A stretch of DNA of 51,210 nucleotides. Origin: CAZOKZ01 sp964580585. Lineage in GTDB: Bacteria > Sumerlaeota > Sumerlaeia > SLMS01 > JAHLLQ01. Shown piece by piece: positions 1 through 8,329 of this stretch. The translations under genes and the position numbers were made by a program. Under the pieces are notes generated by a model. It ran no database searches and was not told the DNA's origin. It worked only from the letters and a program-made list of their open reading frames with translations. The stretch is from contig CAZOKZ010000030.1 of NCBI GenBank assembly GCA_964580585.1, positions 1-51,210 of the forward strand, in the 5' to 3' direction. Numbering within the stretch: the stretch's first letter is position 1; the number at the start of each line of letters is the position of its first letter.

Positions 1-1743
1 GATGCCGATATCGAGTACAAGGAAATCGACGCGGAAGATTTGCTGAAGTACATCGAGGCGGAAATTCGCGAACGGGAACGCGGCATGGCGGTACGGTTGG
101 AAATCGACGATTGCGCGTCGGAAATGCTGACGCAATACCTCGCCAGTATGTTGAAACTCAGCGAAGAATCCGTTTATCGCGTCAAAGGCCCGCTGGCGTT
201 GAACGAATTGACCGACTTGTGCAAAATTGAGGGCCGCGAAGGACTCAAAGAAGAACCCTTCACGCCAAACGTTCGGCCGCATCTGCGCAGTACGGGCAGC
301 ATTTTCAGCAAAATCCGCAAAGGCGACATTCTGCTGCATCACCCGTATGAATCTTTCGTACCCGTGGTGGACTTTATTGGCGCCGCCGCCGCCGATCCGA
401 AGGTGCTTGCGATTAAGCAAACGCTCTATCGTACCAGCGGCGATTCGCCCATCATCAAATCGCTGATCGAGGCTGCCGAAAAAGGCAAGCAGGTCGCCGC
501 GTTGGTGGAACTCAAGGCCCGTTTCGACGAAGAAAATAACATCGAATGGGCGCGCAAGCTTGAAGACGCCGGGGTGCACGTCGTTTATGGATTCGTCGGC
601 ATCAAAACGCACTGTAAAATCGCGTTGGTTGTGCGGGCGGAAAACAACGGTATTCGTCGCTATGTGCACTTGGGCACGGGGAACTACAACCCGACCACCG
701 CGCGACTTTACACGGACATCGGGTTGTTTACCTGCGACCCGGGATTCTGTAATGATGCGTCCGAACTCTTCAATATGTTGACGGGTTATGCGCATGCGCC
801 TAAATGGGAACGCATGATCGTGGCGCCCGACGATTTGCGCGATTCGATCATCCATTTGATCAACGAAGAACGCGAAAAAGCCGAGAAGGGAAAACCCGGC
901 CGCATTCGCGCCAAAATGAACGCTCTTGTCGATACGGAAATCATCGTCGAACTCTATCGGGCCAGCCGTGCAGGTGTACAAATCGATCTCTGCATTCGCG
1001 GCATTTGCTGTCTGCGCCCCGGCGTCAAAGGGTTGAGCGAAAACATTCGCGTGTGGTCGATCGTGGATCGTTTCCTGGAACACAGTCGCATCTTTATTTT
1101 CGGCGAAGATGCCGATCCGAAAGTGTACCTTTCGTCCGCCGACTGGATGGACCGTAACATGGATCGTCGGATCGAAATTATGTTCCCGGTTCTGGACCTT
1201 GGTTTGCGCCAGCGATTGGTACAGGAAGTCTTCGGCGCCGCGCATCGCGACAATACCAAGGCACGTTACCTGGCACCCGACGGTAAATATCGCCGCGCGC
1301 GTCCCCGGGCCAGCGAGACGACGTACCGCTGCCAGGTTGACTTGCTGAAGGTGGAAGATTTGCACAATAAAACGGAGAAATGGGACGTCTCGCCCGGTCC
1401 GGACCAATTAGCCGACGAACTGATTTCCCAACCGACCTCGCATTCGCGTCTGTCGCGTCGGCACAAAGGGGAAAACCGTTTGGAAACCTCGGAACTGCAC
1501 GCCGATGAAAACATCCCGGTCGATTTGATCAACGACGATGGGGACCCGTTGGCGGAATACTCCCAAACAATCGAAGTGCCGCCTGCTCCAAAACCCGAGC
1601 CCAAGAAAGAAAAACCTCCCGCAAAACCCAGAAGCCGGAAAAGCACGAAGGCATCGGCTGCGTCGAAGGTGAACGGGAATGGCAAGCAAACCGTTGCCCA
1701 AACAGAGAACACGGACGTGAAGCCGGAAACCGAAACGGTGTAA
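1..1743 (+). CDS. ppk1: Polyphosphate kinase 1, 3' part (5' end outside window)
   Basis: Makes polyphosphate reversibly from ATP. The reading frame is open from base 1, so the N-terminal part lies upstream of the window. The two histidines of the PPK active site are visible: His at 610-612 in G-I-K-T-H-C-K, the phospho-acceptor context, and His at 1081-1083 in E-H-S-R-I-F. The PLD-like C1 and C2 domains end near base 1290 (K-A-R-Y-L-A-P-D-G). Beyond that, roughly 145 residues form a low-complexity, charged tail (Pro/Lys/Glu, then Ser/Lys/Ala) that is not part of the usual family. It converges on the minus-strand gene ending at 1750 with only 6 bp between, and I see no terminator hairpin there. 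The family call is secure; the role of the tail is unknown. Confidence 0.95.
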   Translation, partial: DADIEYKEIDAEDLLKYIEAEIRERERGMAVRLEIDDCASEMLTQYLASMLKLSEESVYRVKGPLALNELTDLCKIEGREGLKEEPFTPNVRPHLRSTGSIFSKIRKGDILLHHPYESFVPVVDFIGAAAADPKVLAIKQTLYRTSGDSPIIKSLIEAAEKGKQVAALVELKARFDEENNIEWARKLEDAGVHVVYGFVGIKTHCKIALVVRAENNGIRRYVHLGTGNYNPTTARLYTDIGLFTCDPGFCNDASELFNMLTGYAHAPKWERMIVAPDDLRDSIIHLINEEREKAEKGKPGRIRAKMNALVDTEIIVELYRASRAGVQIDLCIRGICCLRPGVKGLSENIRVWSIVDRFLEHSRIFIFGEDADPKVYLSSADWMDRNMDRRIEIMFPVLDLGLRQRLVQEVFGAAHRDNTKARYLAPDGKYRRARPRASETTYRCQVDLLKVEDLHNKTEKWDVSPGPDQLADELISQPTSHSRLSRRHKGENRLETSELHADENIPVDLINDDGDPLAEYSQTIEVPPAPKPEPKKEKPPAKPRSRKSTKASAASKVNGNGKQTVAQTENTDVKPETETV

Positions 1744-1749
1744 GAACCT

Positions 1750-2661
1750 CTATCGGATGCGTTCGACTTCCATATCGACGACACCGAGGATATACGGTTC
1801 GCACTGTTTACAATTCGGGTCTTCCTGCTTTACGATACCGAACGTGATTTTACGCACGCGAGTCGTTCGTGGGTTGTGACCGCCGTCGGTCAGCGCCTGA
1901 GTTTCCAGCGCCGACATGTACGCCACCGCTTTGGGCGAGAGCACGAAGACTTCATAAAACCCCTCGTGTTGTACCGAAGTAAACGTTCCGCTTTCTGTCG
2001 TGGCGGTGTTCAGATACGAGCGATTGGCTTCGTCGAGTCGTACATTGCGATGTTCGATCGTAATGCCATAGCGATTGAATACCTTGACGACCAAATCCTC
2101 GGGAAAACCCGAAACGTCGAGCGTACGAATCACGCCGGCTTTGCCGCCATCGCTGTTGAGCAAAAACTCGCGTCCTTTTGATTCCACGACCCGCTTGTTG
2201 ATTTCGGCTTTAATCTCGGTTTCTTTCACTTCCAGCCGATCGCGGTAATTTTGAACGTCGGCAATCACCGCGTTCAGTCGTTCGCGTTCGGCTTCTGTTT
2301 GAGGCACCCACGATTCGATGGTGACGGGCTCAGCGGGTTCGGGTTCGTCCGGCACCGCTTCCTCGACTTCTTCAGGCACGAACGTCGCCACGTTTTCTTC
2401 GACCTCGGGAGCTCCTTCCTTCTGTTCCTCGGGTGGTTTTTCTTCTTCTTCGGGTTTGGGAGGAATAGGCCGGAGAATCATCCGCACAGTTGGTTCGATT
2501 TCCGGCGGACGCGGGATGTGCAGCTTGGTGGCGTACAGGTAGGAAAACGCAAGAATCCCCACGGCGAGCGCAACCACATACCCACCATAATTTTCGACCC
2601 AGTCGTCGGGCTGGGGGAGGCGGAAGATCGCGGGTTCGTAGGGACTGCTGGCGGTTTTCAC
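1750..2661 (-). CDS. TonB-like single-pass membrane protein, function unknown
   Basis: 303 aa with a GTG start. Residues about 25-45 are one hydrophobic segment (G-Y-V-V-A-L-A-V-G-I-L-A-F). A periplasmic Pro/Glu-rich stretch follows (about 55-115, with P-P-K-P-E-E-E-E-K-P-P-E-E), and then a roughly 180-residue folded domain. This is the layout of TonB or TolA energy transducers: a short cytoplasmic N-terminus, an anchor, an extended Pro-rich spacer and a C-terminal domain. I do not recognise a genuine TonB C-terminal motif, and no exbB/exbD is adjacent. It lies downstream of the FecR/GspG-like gene on the same strand, 75 bp away across a strong hairpin. It could also be a gliding or secretion accessory protein. 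The architecture is seen; the function is inference. Confidence 0.6.
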   Translation of the reverse strand: MKTASSPYEPAIFRLPQPDDWVENYGGYVVALAVGILAFSYLYATKLHIPRPPEIEPTVRMILRPIPPKPEEEEKPPEEQKEGAPEVEENVATFVPEEVEEAVPDEPEPAEPVTIESWVPQTEAERERLNAVIADVQNYRDRLEVKETEIKAEINKRVVESKGREFLLNSDGGKAGVIRTLDVSGFPEDLVVKVFNRYGITIEHRNVRLDEANRSYLNTATTESGTFTSVQHEGFYEVFVLSPKAVAYMSALETQALTDGGHNPRTTRVRKITFGIVKQEDPNCKQCEPYILGVVDMEVERIR

Positions 2662-2692
2662 GGATCGAGGGAGAACAATCGGGTTATATTAT

Positions 2693-2730
2693 GCGATGTC
2701 GGCGGGAAGCTGCTTCTCCGCCGACATCGC
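2693..2730. other. Perfect 13-bp inverted repeat between two genes
   Basis: Arms GCGATGTCGGCGG (2693-2705) and CCGCCGACATCGC (2718-2730) enclose a 12-nt loop. It sits just downstream of the stop of the gene ending at 2737 and before the gene starting at 2661. There is no U-run on either side, so it is more likely an mRNA 3' stabiliser or processing hairpin than a classic intrinsic terminator. Confidence 0.6.
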
Positions 2731-2736
2731 CACCAA

Positions 2737-4245
2737 TCAGTTATTTTCGGTGTTCTGAGCAATGGATTCCAACTGATAATACAACACCATTTCGGTCACA
2801 TCGGCAGAGGGACTGCCGCCGTTGTCGCTGTTATCTTCGCCGACGCTGTAAACAATGCCCACTTGACGGTCGCTTCCTTGAGAAGAGCGCACGGTGTAAC
2901 GCAAGGGACGTCCCCAGCTATCGAGCGGAGGCAGCACGCCGCGCACGTACGGACCGGCCCAGTTTTCCCACTCGCCGGTGTTTTGCGCCAGCACCGTATA
3001 GGCTTCTTCAACGGTGGGCACATGGCCCGTATCGGCGGCAAAATTCATGAACGCAGTGGCAACCTCGCCCAGCAGTTTGGGCATATCGTTCATCGAAAGC
3101 CAGGTATCGTCCGTATAAAGCGCGAACGGGATTTCGAATCGCGAGGTGTCCTCCCACCATCCCTCGGGGAGTTCGTCCCAGGCGCGGTTTTCAAAGGTCA
3201 GATTCTGATCGGCGGGCAGCAACGGGGTCATGGCGCCTTCCGGACGCACCAGAACCATGTGTCCCGGGCTGACATCCAGCTTCATCTGGACTTCTTTAGA
3301 ATCCACTTCGACATTGCCGCTGATTACGCCGAGTTGGAACCCGCGTTCCAGCGCGTCGGAGGCGCGGAAAACGGCTTCATAGTGCGAGAAAACCCTCACC
3401 TTGTTCGTTTGCAGGAATAACTGTCGGTTGCCCGGAACCGAAACCAGATCGAACCAGATCGTACCGCGAACCAAATCGATGACGATTTTTTCCGGGGAAG
3501 ACTCGATGACACGTATGATCGTCTCCGGCGCCATTCGCATCATATCGGCGCCATTTTTGAAGACAACTCGCGCGTGGGAATCCAACGTTTGAACGATGTA
3601 ACCGTTTCTCAACGTGGTGTCTTCGGTTACTTCCTCGAACCGCGACGTCTCGGAATCCAGTCGAACACGCGCGGCTTTTCCTTCGCCCATGTCGAACAAC
3701 ACCGCGTCCCAGCTAAATGGCACCAATGGAGGCGTGATTTCCCGTTTTTCAATTCCTTCCAGTCCACTCATGTCAAAAAACTGATTTCCTGCGTATTCTG
3801 TCGAAGGCGGAGCAGTCGAAGTCAGGTCTTCTGTGAAAATATTTCCAACGGAACTCCCTGCGTTTGGGCGAAATGGGTTGTCCGGTTCATCATTGGTCTT
3901 GAATGGATTCGCCGTCGGTTGGTCCTGACGAGAAAAGAGTGGATTGGTTCCCAGGCCGCCGCCACTGTTCCCTGATTCATCAAAGGGGTTGGCGCTGCCG
4001 AAGCTCTCGAACGATTTGCGGGGTGGGGGATTATTGCGGACGATTTGCTTCAACTCCAACTTGCTGAAGCGTAAATCGCCATACTTGGTTTTCAGCGTAA
4101 TGTCGTCATCCGTCTCGCTGATAATGTCTCCCTCGATGCGCTTGCCCTTTACGGTGACGACCGCTTCCGCGTGCAGGAACGTAACCGACGCTGCTATCAG
4201 GATGGCTAATGCAAGCAAACGAGTTGTTTCAGTCCTGGAACTCAA
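2737..4245 (-). CDS. Exported FecR-domain protein with GspG-like C-terminus
   Basis: 502 aa from a TTG start that follows a GAGGGGG Shine-Dalgarno. A signal peptide (L-L-A-L-A-I-L-I-A-A-S-V-T-F-L-H-A) leads into a short beta domain (V-K-G-K-R-I-E-G-D-I-I-S-E-T-D). A low-complexity Asn/Pro stretch follows (about 75-150). Next is a FecR-like region (about 190-350), recognisable from V-V-F-K-N-G-A and the long beta-rich block. The last ~70 residues resemble the C-terminal Ca-binding loop of type II secretion pseudopilin GspG: L-D-S-W-G-R-P-L-R-Y-T, then V-Y-S-V-G-E-D-N-S-D-N-G-G. No N-terminal pilin methylation signal is present, so it is not itself a pseudopilin. The combination looks unusual. 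Function unknown. Confidence 0.6.
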   Translation of the reverse strand: MSSRTETTRLLALAILIAASVTFLHAEAVVTVKGKRIEGDIISETDDDITLKTKYGDLRFSKLELKQIVRNNPPPRKSFESFGSANPFDESGNSGGGLGTNPLFSRQDQPTANPFKTNDEPDNPFRPNAGSSVGNIFTEDLTSTAPPSTEYAGNQFFDMSGLEGIEKREITPPLVPFSWDAVLFDMGEGKAARVRLDSETSRFEEVTEDTTLRNGYIVQTLDSHARVVFKNGADMMRMAPETIIRVIESSPEKIVIDLVRGTIWFDLVSVPGNRQLFLQTNKVRVFSHYEAVFRASDALERGFQLGVISGNVEVDSKEVQMKLDVSPGHMVLVRPEGAMTPLLPADQNLTFENRAWDELPEGWWEDTSRFEIPFALYTDDTWLSMNDMPKLLGEVATAFMNFAADTGHVPTVEEAYTVLAQNTGEWENWAGPYVRGVLPPLDSWGRPLRYTVRSSQGSDRQVGIVYSVGEDNSDNGGSPSADVTEMVLYYQLESIAQNTENN

Positions 4246-4414
4246 GAGACGATCCCCCTCAATGGTCCATCTAGCGATTGGAATGATCTGCCAATTGGGG
4301 CACTGGGCAGACGAGCCGTCAAGCGATTCGACGCACGGTCAATCTCTGACGAACTGTTTGACAACAGATTACACTCCATTTGTTCCCAATACCAGCGGAA
4401 ACGGTTTAAAAAAT

Positions 4415-4444
4415 GAGTCGGGGCAATAATCTTGGCCCCGACTC
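4415..4444 (-). terminator. Intrinsic terminator of lpdA
   Basis: Arms GAGTCGGGGC (4415-4424) and GCCCCGACTC (4435-4444). Read on the minus strand, the stem is followed by ATTTTTTAAA. It lies 40 bp beyond the lpdA stop. Confidence 0.8.
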
Positions 4445-4483
4445 GAATCGATCCTGATCTGAAACGCTACGAGGCGAAGCGAA

Positions 4484-5884
4484 TCAGATATGAATGGCGA
4501 TACCGTCTGCGTCCGCAGCGGCTTCCATCATGGCCTCCGACAGCGTCGGGTGTGCGTGAATCGTGTGGTAAATATCCTCGGCGGTTGCCTCGATGGACTT
4601 GGCAAAGCCCAACTCGGCAATCATCTCGGTGGCTTCGGCTCCCACGATGTGCGCGCCTAAAATTTCGCCATACTTCTTGCCGAAGATGATCTTCACCATG
4701 CCTTCGGGGTCTCCTGCTGCCACGGCTTTGCCAGAAGCCACAAACGGGAATTTCCCGACCTTGTACTCCAGCTTCTGCTCCTTGCATTTGGCCTCGGTCA
4801 GGCCAACGCTTGCCACTTGAGGCTGGCAGTATGTACATCCCGGAATATTCGAGTAGTCGATCGGGTGCGGTTTCAACCCTGCAATGGCGTCCACGCAATG
4901 CTCGGCTTCGGCGGATGCCACGTGCGCCAACCAGGGCGGCCCGATCACGTCGCCGATGGCATAAATGCCTGGCACGTTGGTGCGGTAATGTTCATCGACC
5001 TTGATATGGTTGCGTTCGACTTTCACGCCAAGTTCTTCCAGGCCAATATTCTCAACGTTGCCTTGCACACCCACGGCCATCAGGCACTTGTCGGCCTTTA
5101 CGCTTTCGGGTTTGCCGTCTTTACCTTTGGTGAAGGTCACCTCGACGCCCTTGCCGCTTTTCTTCACGCTTTGCACGAAAACGCCGGTCTTGATATCGAC
5201 ACCGCGGTGCTTGAAGGCCTTCTGAACAACGGCGGAAATGTCTTTATCTTCGATAGGGAGAATCGAATCCATGGCCTCGAAAATCGTGACCTTGGTACCG
5301 AGCACCGAGTAGAAATAGGCGAATTCGACGCCAATCGCGCCCGCGCCGATAATCGCGAGCGATTCCGGGCGGCTTTCCATGCTCATGGCTTCTTTGCTCG
5401 TGATCACGTTCTGGCGATCCACTTCGACGCCGGGCAACGAACGGGGACGCGCACCCGTGGCAATGATGATGTGTTTGGCTTCGTAGTCCTTCGCGCCATC
5501 TTTGCCGGTCACGCGCACCTTGTTTTTGGCAACCAATTTGGCCTCGCCGTAAATGGGGGTTACCTTGTTTTTCTTCATCAGGAAATCGATTCCCGACGAC
5601 ATGCGGTTTGCCACTCCACGGCTGCGTTGGATGATTTTCGTGAAATCGAACTTCAGGTTATCGCACGAAATGCCCCACTCGGCGCCATGTTGAAGATGAT
5701 CGTAAAGTTCGGCGTTTTTCAGCAGCGCCTTGGTGGGAATACATCCCCAGTTCAAGCAAATGCCGCCAAGTTTGTCGCGATCCACCACGGCTGCTTTAAG
5801 GCCACGCTGGGATGCCCGGATAGCGGCCACATAACCGCCCGGACCGCCGCCGACTACCAGTACATCAAACGAGGTCGTTGCCAT
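4484..5884 (-). CDS. lpdA: Dihydrolipoyl dehydrogenase (E3)
   Basis: Reoxidises dihydrolipoamide of 2-oxoacid dehydrogenase or glycine-cleavage complexes using FAD and NAD+. 466 aa, the normal family length. Visible motifs are the FAD dinucleotide fold G-G-G-P-G-G-Y (12-18), the redox disulfide G-G-I-C-L-N-W-G-C (Cys43, Cys48), the NAD fold G-A-G-A-I-G-V-E-F (about 180), the second FAD motif Y-A-I-G-D-V (about 310), and the catalytic dyad H-A-H-P-T-L-S-E (about 445). No E1, E2 or gcv genes are nearby, so which complex it serves cannot be read from the context. It is a single gene, with its own terminator downstream and a 172-bp gap to the next gene upstream. Confidence 0.97.
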   Translation of the reverse strand: MATTSFDVLVVGGGPGGYVAAIRASQRGLKAAVVDRDKLGGICLNWGCIPTKALLKNAELYDHLQHGAEWGISCDNLKFDFTKIIQRSRGVANRMSSGIDFLMKKNKVTPIYGEAKLVAKNKVRVTGKDGAKDYEAKHIIIATGARPRSLPGVEVDRQNVITSKEAMSMESRPESLAIIGAGAIGVEFAYFYSVLGTKVTIFEAMDSILPIEDKDISAVVQKAFKHRGVDIKTGVFVQSVKKSGKGVEVTFTKGKDGKPESVKADKCLMAVGVQGNVENIGLEELGVKVERNHIKVDEHYRTNVPGIYAIGDVIGPPWLAHVASAEAEHCVDAIAGLKPHPIDYSNIPGCTYCQPQVASVGLTEAKCKEQKLEYKVGKFPFVASGKAVAAGDPEGMVKIIFGKKYGEILGAHIVGAEATEMIAELGFAKSIEATAEDIYHTIHAHPTLSEAMMEAAADADGIAIHI

Positions 5885-6056
5885 TGATTACTCCTGAGAA
5901 ATCGTTTGGGTCGTTTGTCAAACATTCGCCAGTCATTTGGGTCAGGGCGTATAAATCTATTCGACAAAACGGCAAAGGGATGCGCTACCGCAGGGTGCGG
6001 GGTCAAGCACTGCTGGCAGGTTGGAGCGATTTGGAGCGGGGGAATTGATAAATCGC

Positions 6057-7376
6057 CTACGAGGCGGGCGTAGGCGGATTGATCGCCGGACGATTTGAAG
6101 AAGTCCGCTGCGTGTGGCTGGGATATTGAACCACATAGAGCGTATCCGGCTCGGCTATGTCATCGATTTCCTCAATTGTCTTGATGCGAACGGGACGACG
6201 ATCACGCAAAACCATGCCGAAACGCGATTCGTTGCGTCGGTGATACGCCATCGCTGCGCCGATGGGAATTAAGTGATCGGTGACGTTTTGCCACGTGATG
6301 CCATCGCCTAATTCAAAGCCGGGCAGTGAAGAGTCCTCCAGTTTGTGCAGGCGTACGCCCGATTTGATCTGGACGTAGGACTGCAGTTGAGGCAATCGGC
6401 TGGGTGAACCGGTCAGATAGAACGTCAGTTCATTTTGCGGAGCGATGTCTGCCCAAATGTCGTGCAACACACGGTAGGCATAGCGGGCGATCTGCATTCC
6501 AAATCGCGTGCAATCGACCTGGGGGGTGGAAACCATCGGGTCGAAAATGGGCGACGGTGTGCAATCGGGCGAAAACATCAGGCTGCCCAACTGGTCATTC
6601 AACTGATCGAGCTTGTTCAGGCTCGGGCGAATCGATTTGAAGTAATGCATGTCGTCGCGGGCCAGCCCGACCGGAATCGCGTGGTTGAAAAGGATCTCGC
6701 CTTTGCGGCTGCCCGTGTACAGCGTTCGCAATTTGCCCACGTCGATCACCGTAACGGGGCGTCCTTCGTGGCCGATATTCAGAGTGCGTAAAATTTCTCC
6801 AAACGCGCGTTTTCCTGTCACAAGTCCAAGAAACGGCAGTTCGAGACCGTAGTATTGTTCGGCAGTGGCTAGAACGTCGTCGAATCGGGCGGACCAGAAG
6901 GAGGTTTCCTCGCGGTCGCGCCACAGCGGCGATTCCTCGAAACCGAAAATGCGGGGATACGCGTAGGGGTTGGCCGATTTACAACTGTGGATACCGCGTT
7001 CATAGCGTCCCTGGCGTCCTTCGCGCGAAGCCGGTCCCTGTTCCTGCCATTGCTGGACGCATTCGGGGGCAAAAACTCCCAGCACAGGGTAGCGGGCAAC
7101 TTCGTTTTCGAGCAAAATCGCCATCGCGCCCTGCAACGCCGAGGGATCGGTGTAATCCAGGTAATCGGTGTCCATGAAAATCGGGTGCATGACGCGCTCA
7201 ACACGCTGCACCAGATCGTCCATCTCGATTGTTTTCAGATAATGAATTTTGGTATCGCCGGATTCGGTCATTGAAACCACGGCAAGCATGATCGAGTTTC
7301 CGTCGAAATAGATCGACGAAATCGGAGAAGAAGATGGTACCTCCGTTATCGGAGTCATGTTGGCGTCAGACGTCAT
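6057..7376 (-). CDS. PilM-like actin-fold (ASKHA) protein, orphan
   Basis: About 439 aa from the ATG at 7376, which overlaps the end of pgeF by 11 bp (ATGACGTCTGA). The frame stays open further upstream, but only inside pgeF. The middle shows a phosphate-loop-like segment (V-T-V-I-D-V-G-K-L-R-T-L-Y) followed by G-E-I-L-F-N-H-A-I-P-V-G. Near residue 330 comes L-T-F-Y-L-T-G-S-P-S-R-L-P-Q-L. These are the positions and spacing of the ATP-binding PilM/FtsA-like fold. In PilM proteins this fold works with PilN/O/P in the inner-membrane platform of type IV pili or type II secretion, but no such genes flank it here. The C-terminus is Pro/Ser-rich. The actin-fold call is moderate; a pilus role is inference. 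Confidence 0.5.
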   Translation of the reverse strand: MTSDANMTPITEVPSSSPISSIYFDGNSIMLAVVSMTESGDTKIHYLKTIEMDDLVQRVERVMHPIFMDTDYLDYTDPSALQGAMAILLENEVARYPVLGVFAPECVQQWQEQGPASREGRQGRYERGIHSCKSANPYAYPRIFGFEESPLWRDREETSFWSARFDDVLATAEQYYGLELPFLGLVTGKRAFGEILRTLNIGHEGRPVTVIDVGKLRTLYTGSRKGEILFNHAIPVGLARDDMHYFKSIRPSLNKLDQLNDQLGSLMFSPDCTPSPIFDPMVSTPQVDCTRFGMQIARYAYRVLHDIWADIAPQNELTFYLTGSPSRLPQLQSYVQIKSGVRLHKLEDSSLPGFELGDGITWQNVTDHLIPIGAAMAYHRRNESRFGMVLRDRRPVRIKTIEEIDDIAEPDTLYVVQYPSHTQRTSSNRPAINPPTPAS

Positions 7377-8160
7377 GGATGAAATCGTCTCCGAGTACCA
7401 CCGCCGTGTAAATCTGCCCTCGGCATTCGCCATCCCGCCGGTAGGAGGGGAAACGATCGGGCATTGAATACGTACACAAACCACAGGAATGAATCTGGGC
7501 TTCCGGTACACCGCATTCCATGGCTTGCAGCGTATTCAAGCGTCCCAAATCCAACAACCGGTCATGCGAAAAAATCCCCAACTTCCCGAATCGGTCGCGG
7601 AACTTCGCAATCAACTCGGGAGAGACCTCGTATGTATCTCCCTGAATATGCGGCCCAATCCAGCAATGCAGGTCAATCGAATCTATTCCCCGCCGAAGTG
7701 CGAGGTCGATTGTTTTCTGAACGATCGACTCGTAAGTCCCGCGCCATCCGGCATGCACGACCGCGACCCAGGGCACAGAAGCTGCGCTGAACACCACGGG
7801 GACACAGTCCGCCGTGCGCACGACTAACGTGGTTCGCAACTGGTCGGTTGCCAGCGCGTCGCAGGCATCGAATTCCGTTCGATGTCCGGTTTCAAGCGCT
7901 GGCGCTTCCTCGCCATTGACTTCCACACAACGCGCCGCGTGGACTTGCCGACCGAATATCACCGGGTCCGATTCGTTCAGTCCCAAAACTTGACGCAACC
8001 CGACCGCCACGCCATCGCGGTCGTGGCGCCCAAACTGATCGGCAAATGTGCGATCCGTGGAAACGACGCGCGCCTGCACAGGCGAAGGCAACGCCAGACG
8101 AATGGGGTTCGACAATGTGGATTCCACCGTGCGAGTCACGCCAATGTGCTCCTTGGACAA
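7366..8160 (-). CDS. pgeF: Peptidoglycan editing factor / YfiH-type laccase-domain protein
   Basis: 264 aa, the usual family length. It carries the family signatures V-R-T-A-D-C-V-P-V, then V-H-A-G-W-R-G, and near the C-terminus C-G-L-C-T-Y followed by S-Y-R-R-D-G. These supply the Cys and His ligands of the Zn/Cu site. Homologues hydrolyse misincorporated L-Ser or purine nucleosides and are annotated as polyphenol oxidase or peptidoglycan editing factor. It is translationally coupled to the downstream PilM-like gene by an 11-bp overlap. Confidence 0.9.
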   Translation of the reverse strand: MSKEHIGVTRTVESTLSNPIRLALPSPVQARVVSTDRTFADQFGRHDRDGVAVGLRQVLGLNESDPVIFGRQVHAARCVEVNGEEAPALETGHRTEFDACDALATDQLRTTLVVRTADCVPVVFSAASVPWVAVVHAGWRGTYESIVQKTIDLALRRGIDSIDLHCWIGPHIQGDTYEVSPELIAKFRDRFGKLGIFSHDRLLDLGRLNTLQAMECGVPEAQIHSCGLCTYSMPDRFPSYRRDGECRGQIYTAVVLGDDFIHDV

Positions 8161-8260
8161 GCTAACATGGCACGATGAAAATAACGCCGGGGATACCGCA
8201 TCAAGGGAAACTACGCGTTTTTCGGACAGGTTTTTTTTGGAGACTGAAAAAAGTTGGGGA

Positions 8261-8329
8261 GAGAAAAAAGGGATGAGGGATGGAGGTTGAAGGATGTCAT
8301 TCTATCTCATCCCTCATCCTTTTTCCCTC
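8261..8329. repeat. Long imperfect inverted repeat after the PAS-HPt gene
   Basis: The left arm (8261-8282, core AAAGGGATGAGGGATG) pairs almost perfectly with the right arm (8308-8329, CATCCCTCATCC then TTTTTCCCTC). The loop also contains GGATG repeats. The right arm touches the stop codon of the gene ending at 8328. Read on the minus strand the stem is followed by T-rich sequence, so it could terminate that gene. The repetitive GGATGAGGGATG unit looks like a dispersed element. Confidence 0.55.

Noticed and set aside
4817..5887. 356-codon open frame on the plus strand
   Set aside because: Antisense of lpdA.
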